In this document: piece after piece, positions 17,898 to 25,464 of the stretch | Layout: every line of letters begins with the position of its first letter | How positions within the stretch are numbered: the first letter of the stretch is position 1 | Assembly (NCBI GenBank): GCA_947500845.1 | Contig: CANMTP010000006.1 | Coordinates: 62,001-126,000 of the forward strand | Source: an uncultured Aquimarina sp. | GTDB lineage: Bacteria > Bacteroidota > Bacteroidia > Flavobacteriales > Flavobacteriaceae | Direction of reading: 5' to 3' | Length of the DNA: 64,000 nucleotides | Notes under the pieces: model-generated | Seen by the model: only the letters and a program-made list of their open reading frames with translations | What the model was told of the DNA's origin: nothing | Databases searched by the model: none | Position numbers and translations under genes: made by a program

Positions 17898-18848
17898 TTA
17901 TTTCAAAATCTTTATAATCTGCTCTGCTAATTCTTGACCAATACGATCCTGAGCTTCCCCGGTTGCAGCACCAATATGCGGGGTTAACGATATTTTATTG
18001 TTCATGAGTACTTTAATGGCTGGGCTAGGTTCATCTTCGAATACATCTAGTCCGGCAAAGCTTAATTTTTCATTTTCTAAGGCCTCGACTAATGCAACTT
18101 CATCGACTACACCACCGCGAGCAGCATTAATAATTCCTGCTCCATCTTTCATTTGCTCAATTTCAGATTTTCCAATCACATATTCTTTTTGTGCTGGAAC
18201 GTGTAGCGTAAAAAAATCTGCATTTTTTAATACCTCTTCCTTGGAAATTGTTTTAATTTTAAAATTTAATGATTGTCCGTCAAAGAATTCCAAAGGAATA
18301 TCAACTTCTTCAATGTATGGATCATAGGCGATAACATTCATACCAACACCTATTGCAATTTTTGCTGTTGCCTGACCAATTCGTCCTATACCAAGAACCC
18401 CTAAAGTTTTGCCTCTTAATTCTACACCACCCCCGTAAGCTTTTTTAAGATTTTTGAATTTACTATCACCTTCTAAAGGCATATTACGATTCGCATCATG
18501 CAGGAAACGAACACTACCATATAAATGAGCAAAGACTAATTCTGCGACAGATCCAGAAGATGCTGCCGGAGTATTAATCACGTGTAATCCTTTTTCACGA
18601 GCGTAGGCAACATCGATATTATCCATTCCCACACCACCACGACCAATGATTTTGAGAGAAGGGCAATTATCTATGATATCAGTTCTCACTTTTGTAGCAC
18701 TGCGTACCAATAATACCGAAATTTCGTTTTCATTAATATAATCTACCAATTGATCTTGAGCAACAGTAGTTGTTAACACCTCGAATCCGTCTTTTTCCAA
18801 AGCGTCTATACCACTTTGAGACACTCCATCGTTTGCTAATACTTTCAT
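17898..18848 (-). CDS. serA: D-3-phosphoglycerate dehydrogenase-type 2-hydroxyacid dehydrogenase
   Basis: First enzyme of serine synthesis (3-phosphoglycerate to phosphohydroxypyruvate). 316 residues, the short form without an ACT regulatory domain. The NAD site reads GVLGIGRIGQATAKIA, the catalytic Arg is in NAARGGVVDE, the Glu in DVFEDEPSP and the His in LTPHIGAATGEAQ. It lies 59 bp downstream of serC on the same strand, which supports the serine pathway rather than another 2-hydroxyacid. Lack of an ACT domain suggests no allosteric inhibition by serine. Confidence 0.9.
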   Translation of the reverse strand: MKVLANDGVSQSGIDALEKDGFEVLTTTVAQDQLVDYINENEISVLLVRSATKVRTDIIDNCPSLKIIGRGGVGMDNIDVAYAREKGLHVINTPAASSGSVAELVFAHLYGSVRFLHDANRNMPLEGDSKFKNLKKAYGGGVELRGKTLGVLGIGRIGQATAKIAIGVGMNVIAYDPYIEEVDIPLEFFDGQSLNFKIKTISKEEVLKNADFFTLHVPAQKEYVIGKSEIEQMKDGAGIINAARGGVVDEVALVEALENEKLSFAGLDVFEDEPSPAIKVLMNNKISLTPHIGAATGEAQDRIGQELAEQIIKILK

Positions 18849-18907
18849 TATTAAATGTTAAGTTATAAATGTTAAGTTCTTATTTTACCAGTTCTTAACC
18901 ATTTTTG

Positions 18908-19972
18908 TTATGCTTTTCTTTCTAAGTCACTCATTACATCTACCAGTGTGGCAACACTTTCTAAGGTCATAGCATTATACATACTTGCTCTATAACCACC
19001 AACACTACGATGCCCATTAACCCCATTAATTCCTGCTTCTGTACACATTGCATCAAAAGTCTCTTTTAGGTCTTCATTTATCAGGGTAAAGGTAGCATTC
19101 ATGGTAGAGCGATCTTCTTTTACTGCAAACCCTTTGAACAAAGGATTTAGATCTACTTCAGAGTAAATCAATTTTGCTTTTTTCTCATTTCGCTCTTCAA
19201 TAGCTTCAACGCCTCCAAATTTTTTAAGCCACTTAAGGGTGAGCATTGATGTATAAACAGCAAATACAGGCGGGGTGTTAAACATGCTTCCCTTACTTAT
19301 ATGTACTTTGTAATCCAGCATAGAAGGAATTTGTCTTTCAATTTTGCCGAGAATATCTTCTTTTATGACCACCAAAGTAGTTCCTGCAGGTCCCATATTT
19401 TTTTGTGCGCCAGCATAAATTAAACTGAATTTTGAAAAATCAAGTTGCCTAGAAAAAATATCACTACTCATATCACAGATCAAAGGTGCCTCTGAAACAG
19501 GAAAATCTTTAATTTGAGTTCCGAAAATGGTGTTATTACTTGTACAGTGTATATAATCTAAGTTTTTGGGAATTGTATAACCTTTTGGGATATAATTGAA
19601 ATTCGCATCTTTTGAAGAAGCAATCTCAACTACTTCTCCAAAAAGCTTTGCTTCTTTTATAGCTTTATCACTCCAGCTACCGGTGTTGATATATCCTGCC
19701 TTTGATTGCAATAAATTATATGCTACTGAAAGGAATTGCATACTCGCTCCACCTTGCAGAAAAAGTGCTTTATATCCTTTACCCTCTAATCCCAATAATT
19801 CTAAAGCCAGACTACGGGCTTCTTCCATAACATCAACAAAATCCTTACTGCGATGAGAAATTTCAATAATAGAGAGACCGGAGTCATTATAATTTAAAAT
19901 AGCTTCTGATGCTTCTTTAAATACTTCTTGTGGTAAAATACAGGGTCCAGCGCTAAAATTGTGCTTTTTCAT
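18908..19972 (-). CDS. serC: phosphoserine aminotransferase
   Basis: Second step of serine synthesis and also used in pyridoxal phosphate synthesis in some bacteria. 354 residues, usual for SerC. It begins MKKHNFSAGPCILP; the pyridoxal-phosphate lysine is Lys191 in YAGAQKNMGPAG; LQGGASMQF and NGHRSVGGYRASMYNA are the phosphate and substrate blocks. The gene is upstream of serA, probably in one transcript. No serB is seen in the window. Confidence 0.95.
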   Translation of the reverse strand: MKKHNFSAGPCILPQEVFKEASEAILNYNDSGLSIIEISHRSKDFVDVMEEARSLALELLGLEGKGYKALFLQGGASMQFLSVAYNLLQSKAGYINTGSWSDKAIKEAKLFGEVVEIASSKDANFNYIPKGYTIPKNLDYIHCTSNNTIFGTQIKDFPVSEAPLICDMSSDIFSRQLDFSKFSLIYAGAQKNMGPAGTTLVVIKEDILGKIERQIPSMLDYKVHISKGSMFNTPPVFAVYTSMLTLKWLKKFGGVEAIEERNEKKAKLIYSEVDLNPLFKGFAVKEDRSTMNATFTLINEDLKETFDAMCTEAGINGVNGHRSVGGYRASMYNAMTLESVATLVDVMSDLERKA

Positions 19973-20098
19973 CGGTGATTTTTGTTATTATTAATTGTTC
20001 CGGTTTCTACGTCATTTTCCACCTAATTACAAGGAGAAAAAAACACCACAAAGGTGCTAATAATCTTATACAAAAGCATTATCAAAATGATAAATTAT

Positions 20099-21160
20099 TT
20101 AATTAATTTTTGTCAAAAACTCAATAATATCTATACCATCTGCATAATCTGAAAGTGAAGGGCTTTGGGTTTGACCAAAATCAATACTTGTTTCGTTAAA
20201 ATTATCGCCAACGATACATTGAATTTTTTCTTTATCGTTTTCTAACTTTTGCGATAGTTCTTCTTTTGTTTGATAAGTTTCATAAAATAGCGTCGCTATG
20301 GGAGAACTATAACTTTGATCTTCTTTTAATATCAAAAAACCATTTTCAAGAAGCTTAAAATTACTCATTAAATAAACAGCTTTGTTGTAATCATAGTTGT
20401 TGGCGTATTTGGCACTTTTCATGATGTCACTATAGTCATATATAGCTTTAAAAAATGTATCAAAATCGTAATCTTTAGGAATTAGTAATTTCGAAACATT
20501 TCTACATCCCAAACCGTAGTATTTAAATATATCTTGACCTAGCGAATAAAGTTGCTCGGTTGTTTCAGTACCAGTTAATATGGCTACAGAATTTCTATTC
20601 TTTCGTATTATGTTAGGCACTTTTCCAAAATAATATTCAAAATATCTGGCAGTATTATCGCTTCCTGTAGCAATTATGGCATCAAAATTTGTAAATTTTT
20701 CTGTAGTAAAGGTTATATTTTCTTCAAATTTTGGTTCTACTGCGATAAGGTAAGAAGCCAGAAAGGGCAGTAACTGATTATCGTCCGAAGACTGTTTTAC
20801 AATAATTTTATGTCCAGAAATTAGAACTGACAGAAAATCGTGAAATCCAACCAAAGGAATGTTTCCCGCCATAATTACACCAACAGTTCTAGGTGACATT
20901 TTTTCTAGCTTATAAGAAGAAACCCATTCGTTTAAACAATCTTTTTCAAGAGCTTCACTCCATTCATTCAATGCAAAAAGTACATTTTCTTTTGTAAACC
21001 ATCCATTATGATGTACCGCAGTATTAATCTTTAACACCATTTTATCAAAAAAATCATCATTCAATAATACTGTGGTAACTTTCTCATAACCAGTCGTTTT
21101 AAATTGTCTAATAAAGTTTCCTAATTCTGCAAAAGCACTAATTCGATCATTTAATAACAT
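20099..21160 (-). CDS. LuxC-like acyl-CoA reductase
   Basis: 353 residues of the LuxC/acyl-CoA reductase family (aldehyde dehydrogenase fold). Clear blocks: GVIMAGNIPLVGFHDFLSVL for cofactor binding, KQSSDDNQLLPF, IATGSDNTARYFEYYFG, and YYGLGCRNVSKLLIP with the likely catalytic Cys. Classical LuxC makes fatty aldehydes for bioluminescence with LuxD and LuxE, but none of these is present here. In flavobacteria this gene is usually near serC/serA and a ferredoxin, as here; its real substrate is not known. It is read divergently from the ferredoxin gene over a 66-bp gap holding two promoter boxes. Confidence 0.85.
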   Translation of the reverse strand: MLLNDRISAFAELGNFIRQFKTTGYEKVTTVLLNDDFFDKMVLKINTAVHHNGWFTKENVLFALNEWSEALEKDCLNEWVSSYKLEKMSPRTVGVIMAGNIPLVGFHDFLSVLISGHKIIVKQSSDDNQLLPFLASYLIAVEPKFEENITFTTEKFTNFDAIIATGSDNTARYFEYYFGKVPNIIRKNRNSVAILTGTETTEQLYSLGQDIFKYYGLGCRNVSKLLIPKDYDFDTFFKAIYDYSDIMKSAKYANNYDYNKAVYLMSNFKLLENGFLILKEDQSYSSPIATLFYETYQTKEELSQKLENDKEKIQCIVGDNFNETSIDFGQTQSPSLSDYADGIDIIEFLTKIN

Positions 21161-21190
21161 TCCTTATTTGTTTATCACTAGTTTACGAGT

Positions 21191-21198
21191 TATTTTTG
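21191..21198 (+). promoter_or_regulatory. -7 promoter box for ferredoxin gene
   Basis: TATTTTTG, exact match to TAnnTTTG, 28 bases before the ferredoxin ATG. Confidence 0.55.
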
Positions 21199-21203
21199 TT
21201 TTG

Positions 21204-21211
21204 CAAATTTA
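21204..21211 (-). promoter_or_regulatory. -7 promoter box for acyl-CoA reductase gene
   Basis: Reverse strand TAAATTTG, exact match to TAnnTTTG. It lies only 5 bp from the opposing ferredoxin box, so the two divergent promoters overlap. Confidence 0.5.
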
Positions 21212-21226
21212 GAATAAAAAAGAGCT

Positions 21227-21577
21227 ATGGCAATTATTATAACAGATGAATGTATAAACTGCGGTGCTTGTGAACCAGAATGTCCAAACACTGCAATTTA
21301 TGAAGGAGCAGATGATTGGAGGTATTCTGATGGTACTGATCTGGAAGGAGATGTAGTTTTACCTGGTGGAAAGGCTGTTAATGCAGACGAAGCACAAGAA
21401 CCTGTAAGTGATGAAATCTATTACATCGTACCAGACAAATGTACAGAGTGTAAAGGTTTTCATGAAGAACCGCAGTGTGCGGCGGTATGCCCCGTAGATT
21501 GTTGCGTTCCTGATGAAGATGTTGTGGAGACAGAAGAGTTTCTACTTCAGAAACAGTCTTTTATGCATAAAGAATAA
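21227..21577 (+). CDS. 2[4Fe-4S] ferredoxin
   Basis: 116 residues. Electron carrier with two four-iron clusters: [13 protein letters not shown] near the N-terminus, and [13 protein letters not shown]...CPVDCC later, separated by an acidic loop of about 45 residues. The insertion between and within the cluster motifs is typical of Allochromatium-type (Alvin) ferredoxins. Acidic overall, cytoplasmic. Divergent from the acyl-CoA reductase gene; it may or may not serve that enzyme. Followed by a strong terminator. Confidence 0.92.
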   Translation: MAIIITDECINCGACEPECPNTAIYEGADDWRYSDGTDLEGDVVLPGGKAVNADEAQEPVSDEIYYIVPDKCTECKGFHEEPQCAAVCPVDCCVPDEDVVETEEFLLQKQSFMHKE

Positions 21578-21600
21578 CATTTTTATATTGAATATGAACA

Positions 21601-21624
21601 AAAACCTGTCAATTGACAGGTTTT
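21601..21624 (+). terminator. terminator after ferredoxin gene
   Basis: AAAACCTGTCAATTGACAGG and the following T-run form a perfect palindrome with poly-T. Confidence 0.85.
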
Positions 21625-21691
21625 TTTATGGTCGTTTTTTAAATTTTAGTATTTTCGTTATCGATTTAACCTCAAATCTAAACATGATATT

Positions 21692-22294
21692 ATGAAAAAA
21701 ATAGTATTCTTTCTATTATTCACAGCTTTTTCACTTACAAGTTATGCTCAATATCGCTGGGAAGTTTCTGCTGGTGCTACTTTTTCTGATCTGAATCTGG
21801 ATAATGTAGAAACTGAGCGAGGAACCGGATTTTTTATCAATGCTGGATATGGCTATGTAATGGGAGTAAGGGCAAAAACCAGTATTGTTTTCTCATTAGA
21901 CCTTTTGCAACGTAAAAGTGAAATTGAAAATATTGGAGATCTCGACATTCTTCAAGTAGGGATCACACCTAAATTTAGATATTTATTTGGTGCAGGAAAA
22001 GATAGATTCAGAGCTTTTATAAATGCCGGACCTTCATTTAGAATAAATGCCAATGTTGAGATAGCTAATGAAGAATTAGATTCTGAGGCTTACGAAAATG
22101 TGGTTATCGGTGGTGTATACGGAGCTGGTTTCTCGCAAATGATAGGAGAAATGTTTGACGTTATGGTCGAAGTAGGGGCTATGAATGATTTCGTAGATAA
22201 CTTCAATGATGAGTTTATAACCGGTGGTAGTAAGTTTTTTGATTTCTATGCAAGAGTAGGAATTCGATTCAGAATCTATGATGCAAGACGATAA
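21692..22294 (+). CDS. outer-membrane beta-barrel protein
   Basis: 200 residues with a cleavable signal peptide (LLFTAFSLTSYAQ). The mature part starts YRWEVSAGATFSDL and consists of alternating strands with short turns, ending with FFDFYARVGIRFRIYDARR. This is the pattern of the small OmpA/OmpW-like porin-family barrels (outer membrane protein beta-barrel domain). Function unknown; probably structural or adhesive. Single gene with its own terminator. Confidence 0.8.
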   Translation: MKKIVFFLLFTAFSLTSYAQYRWEVSAGATFSDLNLDNVETERGTGFFINAGYGYVMGVRAKTSIVFSLDLLQRKSEIENIGDLDILQVGITPKFRYLFGAGKDRFRAFINAGPSFRINANVEIANEELDSEAYENVVIGGVYGAGFSQMIGEMFDVMVEVGAMNDFVDNFNDEFITGGSKFFDFYARVGIRFRIYDARR

Positions 22295-22318
22295 AACATT
22301 GTAAATAATGTAATTAAG

Positions 22319-22336
22319 ATCCTGCTAGGGCAGGAT
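22319..22336 (+). terminator. terminator after beta-barrel gene
   Basis: ATCCTGC, loop TAGG, GCAGGAT, then a run of seven T. Confidence 0.85.
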
Positions 22337-22397
22337 TTTTTTATGCAATGATTTTAATTTTTTGTAAATTAGTTATCTTACTACAAGGGATAACAAC

Positions 22398-23267
22398 ATG
22401 CCAAACTGGGGATACACCGCGATTATTGTTTTTGCAATATATAGTATTGTAAGTGTAGCTTTGTACTATTTGCAAGAGTATTTCATTTTTAAACCTGAGA
22501 AATTAGATAAGGATTTTGAGTTTCATTACAAAAATCAGGTGGTAGAAGAGTATAATCTCGAAACAAGAGATGGAGCCATCTTAAATGGTCTTCATTTTAT
22601 AGTCGAAAATCCGAAGGGAGTGGTACTGTATCTCAAAGGAAATTCTAAAAGTATAAAAGGTTGGGGGAAATTTGCAGTTGATTTTACTAGGCATGGATAT
22701 GATGTATTCATGATTGATTATAGGGGATTTGGCAAAAGCACCGGACGACGCTCATTTAAAGCTATTAAAAGAGATTTACAATTTATCTACAATAGAATCA
22801 AAGATAAAGTAGATGAAAAACATATTATTTTATACGGAAGATCAATGGGATCAGGCTTTGCGGCAAAACTTGCTTCTATTAATAATCCCAGAATGTTAAT
22901 TATGGATGCTCCTTATTATAGTCTTAGTAAGGTAGCGGGTAAATTTATTCCTTTTATGCCAGTGTCTTTGATCATGCGCTATCCTATTCCGACTTATAAA
23001 TGGCTTAAATATGTAAATTGTCCAATTCATATTATCCATGGTACACATGATAAGCTAATTCCTTTTAAATCAAGTATAAAATTATCTAAGATTCGACCTA
23101 AACTAACCCGCTTGTACACGGTAATCGGAGGAGGACATAAAAACCTCAATAATTTTGAGTCCTATCATAAGATGTTGGGAGAAATCATTAATTCTAAAAT
23201 GAAACGTTTAAATCTCTCTGACACCAGTATTGGAGTTATACATGCTGAAAAAAAGGTAAATGCCTAG
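22398..23267 (+). CDS. membrane-anchored alpha/beta hydrolase, copy 1
   Basis: 289 residues. One N-terminal membrane segment (TAIIVFAIYSIVSVALYYLQ) is followed by an alpha/beta hydrolase domain facing either side of the membrane. The nucleophile elbow is YGRSMGSG, the acid Asp is in HGTHDKLIP and the His in GGGHKNL. LKGNSKSIKGWGKFAVDF and DYRGFGKSTGRRSF are close to the YfhR/ABHD13 group. Substrate unknown. The next gene is a paralogue that starts 8 bp before this one stops, so they are translated together. Confidence 0.85.
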   Translation: MPNWGYTAIIVFAIYSIVSVALYYLQEYFIFKPEKLDKDFEFHYKNQVVEEYNLETRDGAILNGLHFIVENPKGVVLYLKGNSKSIKGWGKFAVDFTRHGYDVFMIDYRGFGKSTGRRSFKAIKRDLQFIYNRIKDKVDEKHIILYGRSMGSGFAAKLASINNPRMLIMDAPYYSLSKVAGKFIPFMPVSLIMRYPIPTYKWLKYVNCPIHIIHGTHDKLIPFKSSIKLSKIRPKLTRLYTVIGGGHKNLNNFESYHKMLGEIINSKMKRLNLSDTSIGVIHAEKKVNA

Positions 23268-24075
23268 AATACTAAAGAAAATAATAGGATTTAGCATTTT
23301 TGGCATTTTGTTCTACAGTATCATTATAGTAATTCTTTATTTTTTTCAAGAAAATATTCTTTTTCAACCAGAAGAACTACCAGATGATTATACATTTCAA
23401 TTTGATCATCCTTTTGAAGAATTTTTTCTGGAAACTGACGAAGGAGTATGTTTAAATGCCATTCACTTTAAAAATAATAATCCTAAAGGCATTATTTTAT
23501 ACTTTCATGGTAATAGAGGAAGTCTAAGGAGATGGGGAGAGATCGTCTTGTTCTTTGCCAAAAAGCAATATGATGTTGTCGTAATGGATTATAGAAGTTA
23601 TGGTAAAAGTGCAGGAGAGATTACTGAAAAAAAATTGTATAGTGATGCGCAATTATTTTATAATCATATTTTGAAACAATATCCTGAAGATCAAATTACG
23701 GTATATGGTAGATCAATCGGAACGGGAATTGCAACCAAAATAGCTGCAGACAATCAGCCTTGTAATTTGATATTAGAAACCCCTTATTATAATATTAAGG
23801 ATATTGTAGAAAGTTGGGTACCCCATATTCCTACCAACGCATTATTGCGATTTAAAATACCTTCTGGATCATTTATTAAGAATGTAACTTGTACTGTTAC
23901 CATATATCATGGTACTGATGATGGGGTAGTACCTTACCAAACAGGAGAACGTCTATACAAAAGTATTCCAACAAAAAATAAACAAATGATTACTATTCCC
24001 AAGGGATCTCATAACGATCTGATAGAATTTGAAGGATACTTAAATACTATTGATAAAATTCTTGAAAACAATTAA
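23260..24075 (+). CDS. membrane-anchored alpha/beta hydrolase, copy 2
   Basis: 271 residues, same build as the upstream gene: a membrane segment (GILFYSIIIVILYFFQ), then YFHGNRGSLRRWGEIVLFF, DYRSYGKSAGE, the nucleophile elbow YGRSIGTG, the acid in HGTDDGVVP and the His in KGSHNDLIEF. The two products are clearly paralogues from a tandem duplication but have diverged widely. The 8-bp overlap suggests translational coupling. Substrate unknown. Confidence 0.85.
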   Translation: MPRILKKIIGFSIFGILFYSIIIVILYFFQENILFQPEELPDDYTFQFDHPFEEFFLETDEGVCLNAIHFKNNNPKGIILYFHGNRGSLRRWGEIVLFFAKKQYDVVVMDYRSYGKSAGEITEKKLYSDAQLFYNHILKQYPEDQITVYGRSIGTGIATKIAADNQPCNLILETPYYNIKDIVESWVPHIPTNALLRFKIPSGSFIKNVTCTVTIYHGTDDGVVPYQTGERLYKSIPTKNKQMITIPKGSHNDLIEFEGYLNTIDKILENN

Positions 24076-24101
24076 TCTCAAAAAAATCAAGTTTTAATAT
24101 A

Positions 24102-24464
24102 TTAATAAGCCATTAGAGCGTCTCTATACTCTCTTAAATCAGATATATTCGTTTTATTCTTAACACTTTTGGTTAGAGAAATTAAATACTTAAGGCTTTC
24201 TACAGGGTCTGAAGCATTATTATTAGATGTCTCAGAAGAATCGTCAACGGGTTCGTCATCTGGGATGGGTATTAGAAAAGAGTTGTTTTCTTCAAGGTGC
24301 TCATAGGTGAATCTTAAAACCTTTACCACGAGTGGAATTTGTTCTTCTAAAGCGTACTCTCTTAATTTCTTTAAATCTTCTACTAATGCATCTGAATTAA
24401 TACCTTTTTTATCAAGGTCTTCCAGAATTTTATCGATTAATTTGATGGCCTTTTTATTTTCCAA
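24102..24464 (-). CDS. small helical hypothetical protein
   Basis: 120 residues, not recognised. Charged and helical: DKILEDLDKKGINSDALVED and LVVKVLRFTYEHLEEN at the N-terminus, an acidic Ser/Asn-rich linker (PDDEPVDDSSETSNNN) and a last helix (YLISLTKSVKNKTN). No signal or membrane segment. The only usual start codon is a TTG at 24464; a stop lies eight codons upstream in frame. A promoter box at 24503-24510 gives a leader of about 35 bases and supports this start. Confidence 0.65.
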   Translation of the reverse strand: MENKKAIKLIDKILEDLDKKGINSDALVEDLKKLREYALEEQIPLVVKVLRFTYEHLEENNSFLIPIPDDEPVDDSSETSNNNASDPVESLKYLISLTKSVKNKTNISDLREYRDALMAY

Positions 24465-24502
24465 AGGAGTAAAATTATATGATGGTTAACTAATGATCAG
24501 TG

Positions 24503-24510
24503 CAAATTTA
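24503..24510 (-). promoter_or_regulatory. -7 promoter box for small helical protein
   Basis: Reverse strand TAAATTTG, exact match to TAnnTTTG. Confidence 0.5.
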
Positions 24511-25409
24511 ATTTTTTCCAGAATTATCACCCCATGAAATAGTATTATTTATTTGAACATTGCATTTTTTTTTAGTTCATGATGATTTAACAAAGCTGAA
24601 TAATTTATTTTAAATTATTGGTTTTCAATATTTTAAATCGATTTACTTGAACAAATACTAGTATTCCAGCTAAAGTTTGAGGTAAAACCGTAACCACATA
24701 TACTACAATCCTCTTTATCTTTGAAAAGTATTCCAATTACAATTTTTCCCTTACTTTTTTTGTTTTCCCCAACACTTACCTCCTTAATCCTAAGGAGGTA
24801 AGTTCTTCTATAGACCTAAATGTTTTAAAACGAAGTTTGTGTTCTATGATATTCTTCTTCTTAAATTATAGCACTATTATATCGTATAGATTGAGTTCAT
24901 ATCTGATCTTTTTCCCGTAAAAGAAAACTATATTGTATAATTAGGCAGTCTATCCAAACGTTTATACCCCTGAAACCAAATTATTAACAGTTAACCATAA
25001 GAAACCTATTTGCACCAATTCTTCTCCAAAAAATGTCATTGTGCTTTTGAAAAATATAACCATAAGTGTTTACATGATAAAGTAAGAAGCGATTTTTGTT
25101 TATGAACCAAGTGTTCGAAACATTCATACATTTTCAAGAGTATATTTCAAAGACTATTCATTGATTTCAGGTGCTAACAGACCTGCAGTGTTGTATGAAC
25201 AAAAAGTACCTCCAAATTAACTTTCTCACCAATTATCGGTCAAGCAATAGACATATGTTTTTCTTGGAAAGACAAAAAATAGATTGGTGTGGTGGTGATT
25301 CTTGATAACAGACTTAATGATTTTTTTTAACATTTTTCATCTGCCAAAAGGTTTTATTGTTTTATCCCACAAAAGTCTCTCACTACCATCGTGACAGCGA
25401 CTCAAAAAC
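24511..25409. other. 900-bp gene-free region
   Basis: The longest gap without a gene in the window. No ORF has a start codon and length that I would accept. It holds one perfect hairpin (24774-24803) and two protein-like but startless stretches, one on each strand (minus 24633-24812, plus about 25084-25221), which may be remains of lost genes. Confidence 0.5.
24774..24803. other. perfect 13-bp hairpin containing anti-SD/SD sequences
   Basis: ACTTACCTCCTTA, loop ATCC, TAAGGAGGTAAGT. The stem contains ACCTCCTTA, the 16S anti-Shine-Dalgarno sequence, paired to TAAGGAGGT. It is not close to any accepted gene end, so it may belong to an untranslated RNA or an isolated terminator. Confidence 0.6.
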
Positions 25410-25449
25410 AAACAAGAGGGCTTAAATTATAATTTAAGCCCTCTTGTTT
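25410..25449 (-). terminator. strong terminator after amylase gene
   Basis: A near-perfect palindrome of 40 bases with arms AAACAAGAGGGCTTAAATTA and its complement lies just past the amylase stop on the minus strand. Confidence 0.85.
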
Positions 25450-25464
25450 ATTAAGGATTGTATA

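Noticed and set aside
25084-25221. about 45 open codons on the plus strand (text like VYEPSVRNIHTFSRVYF)
   Set aside because: No start codon and a stop directly upstream; too short to call a gene.
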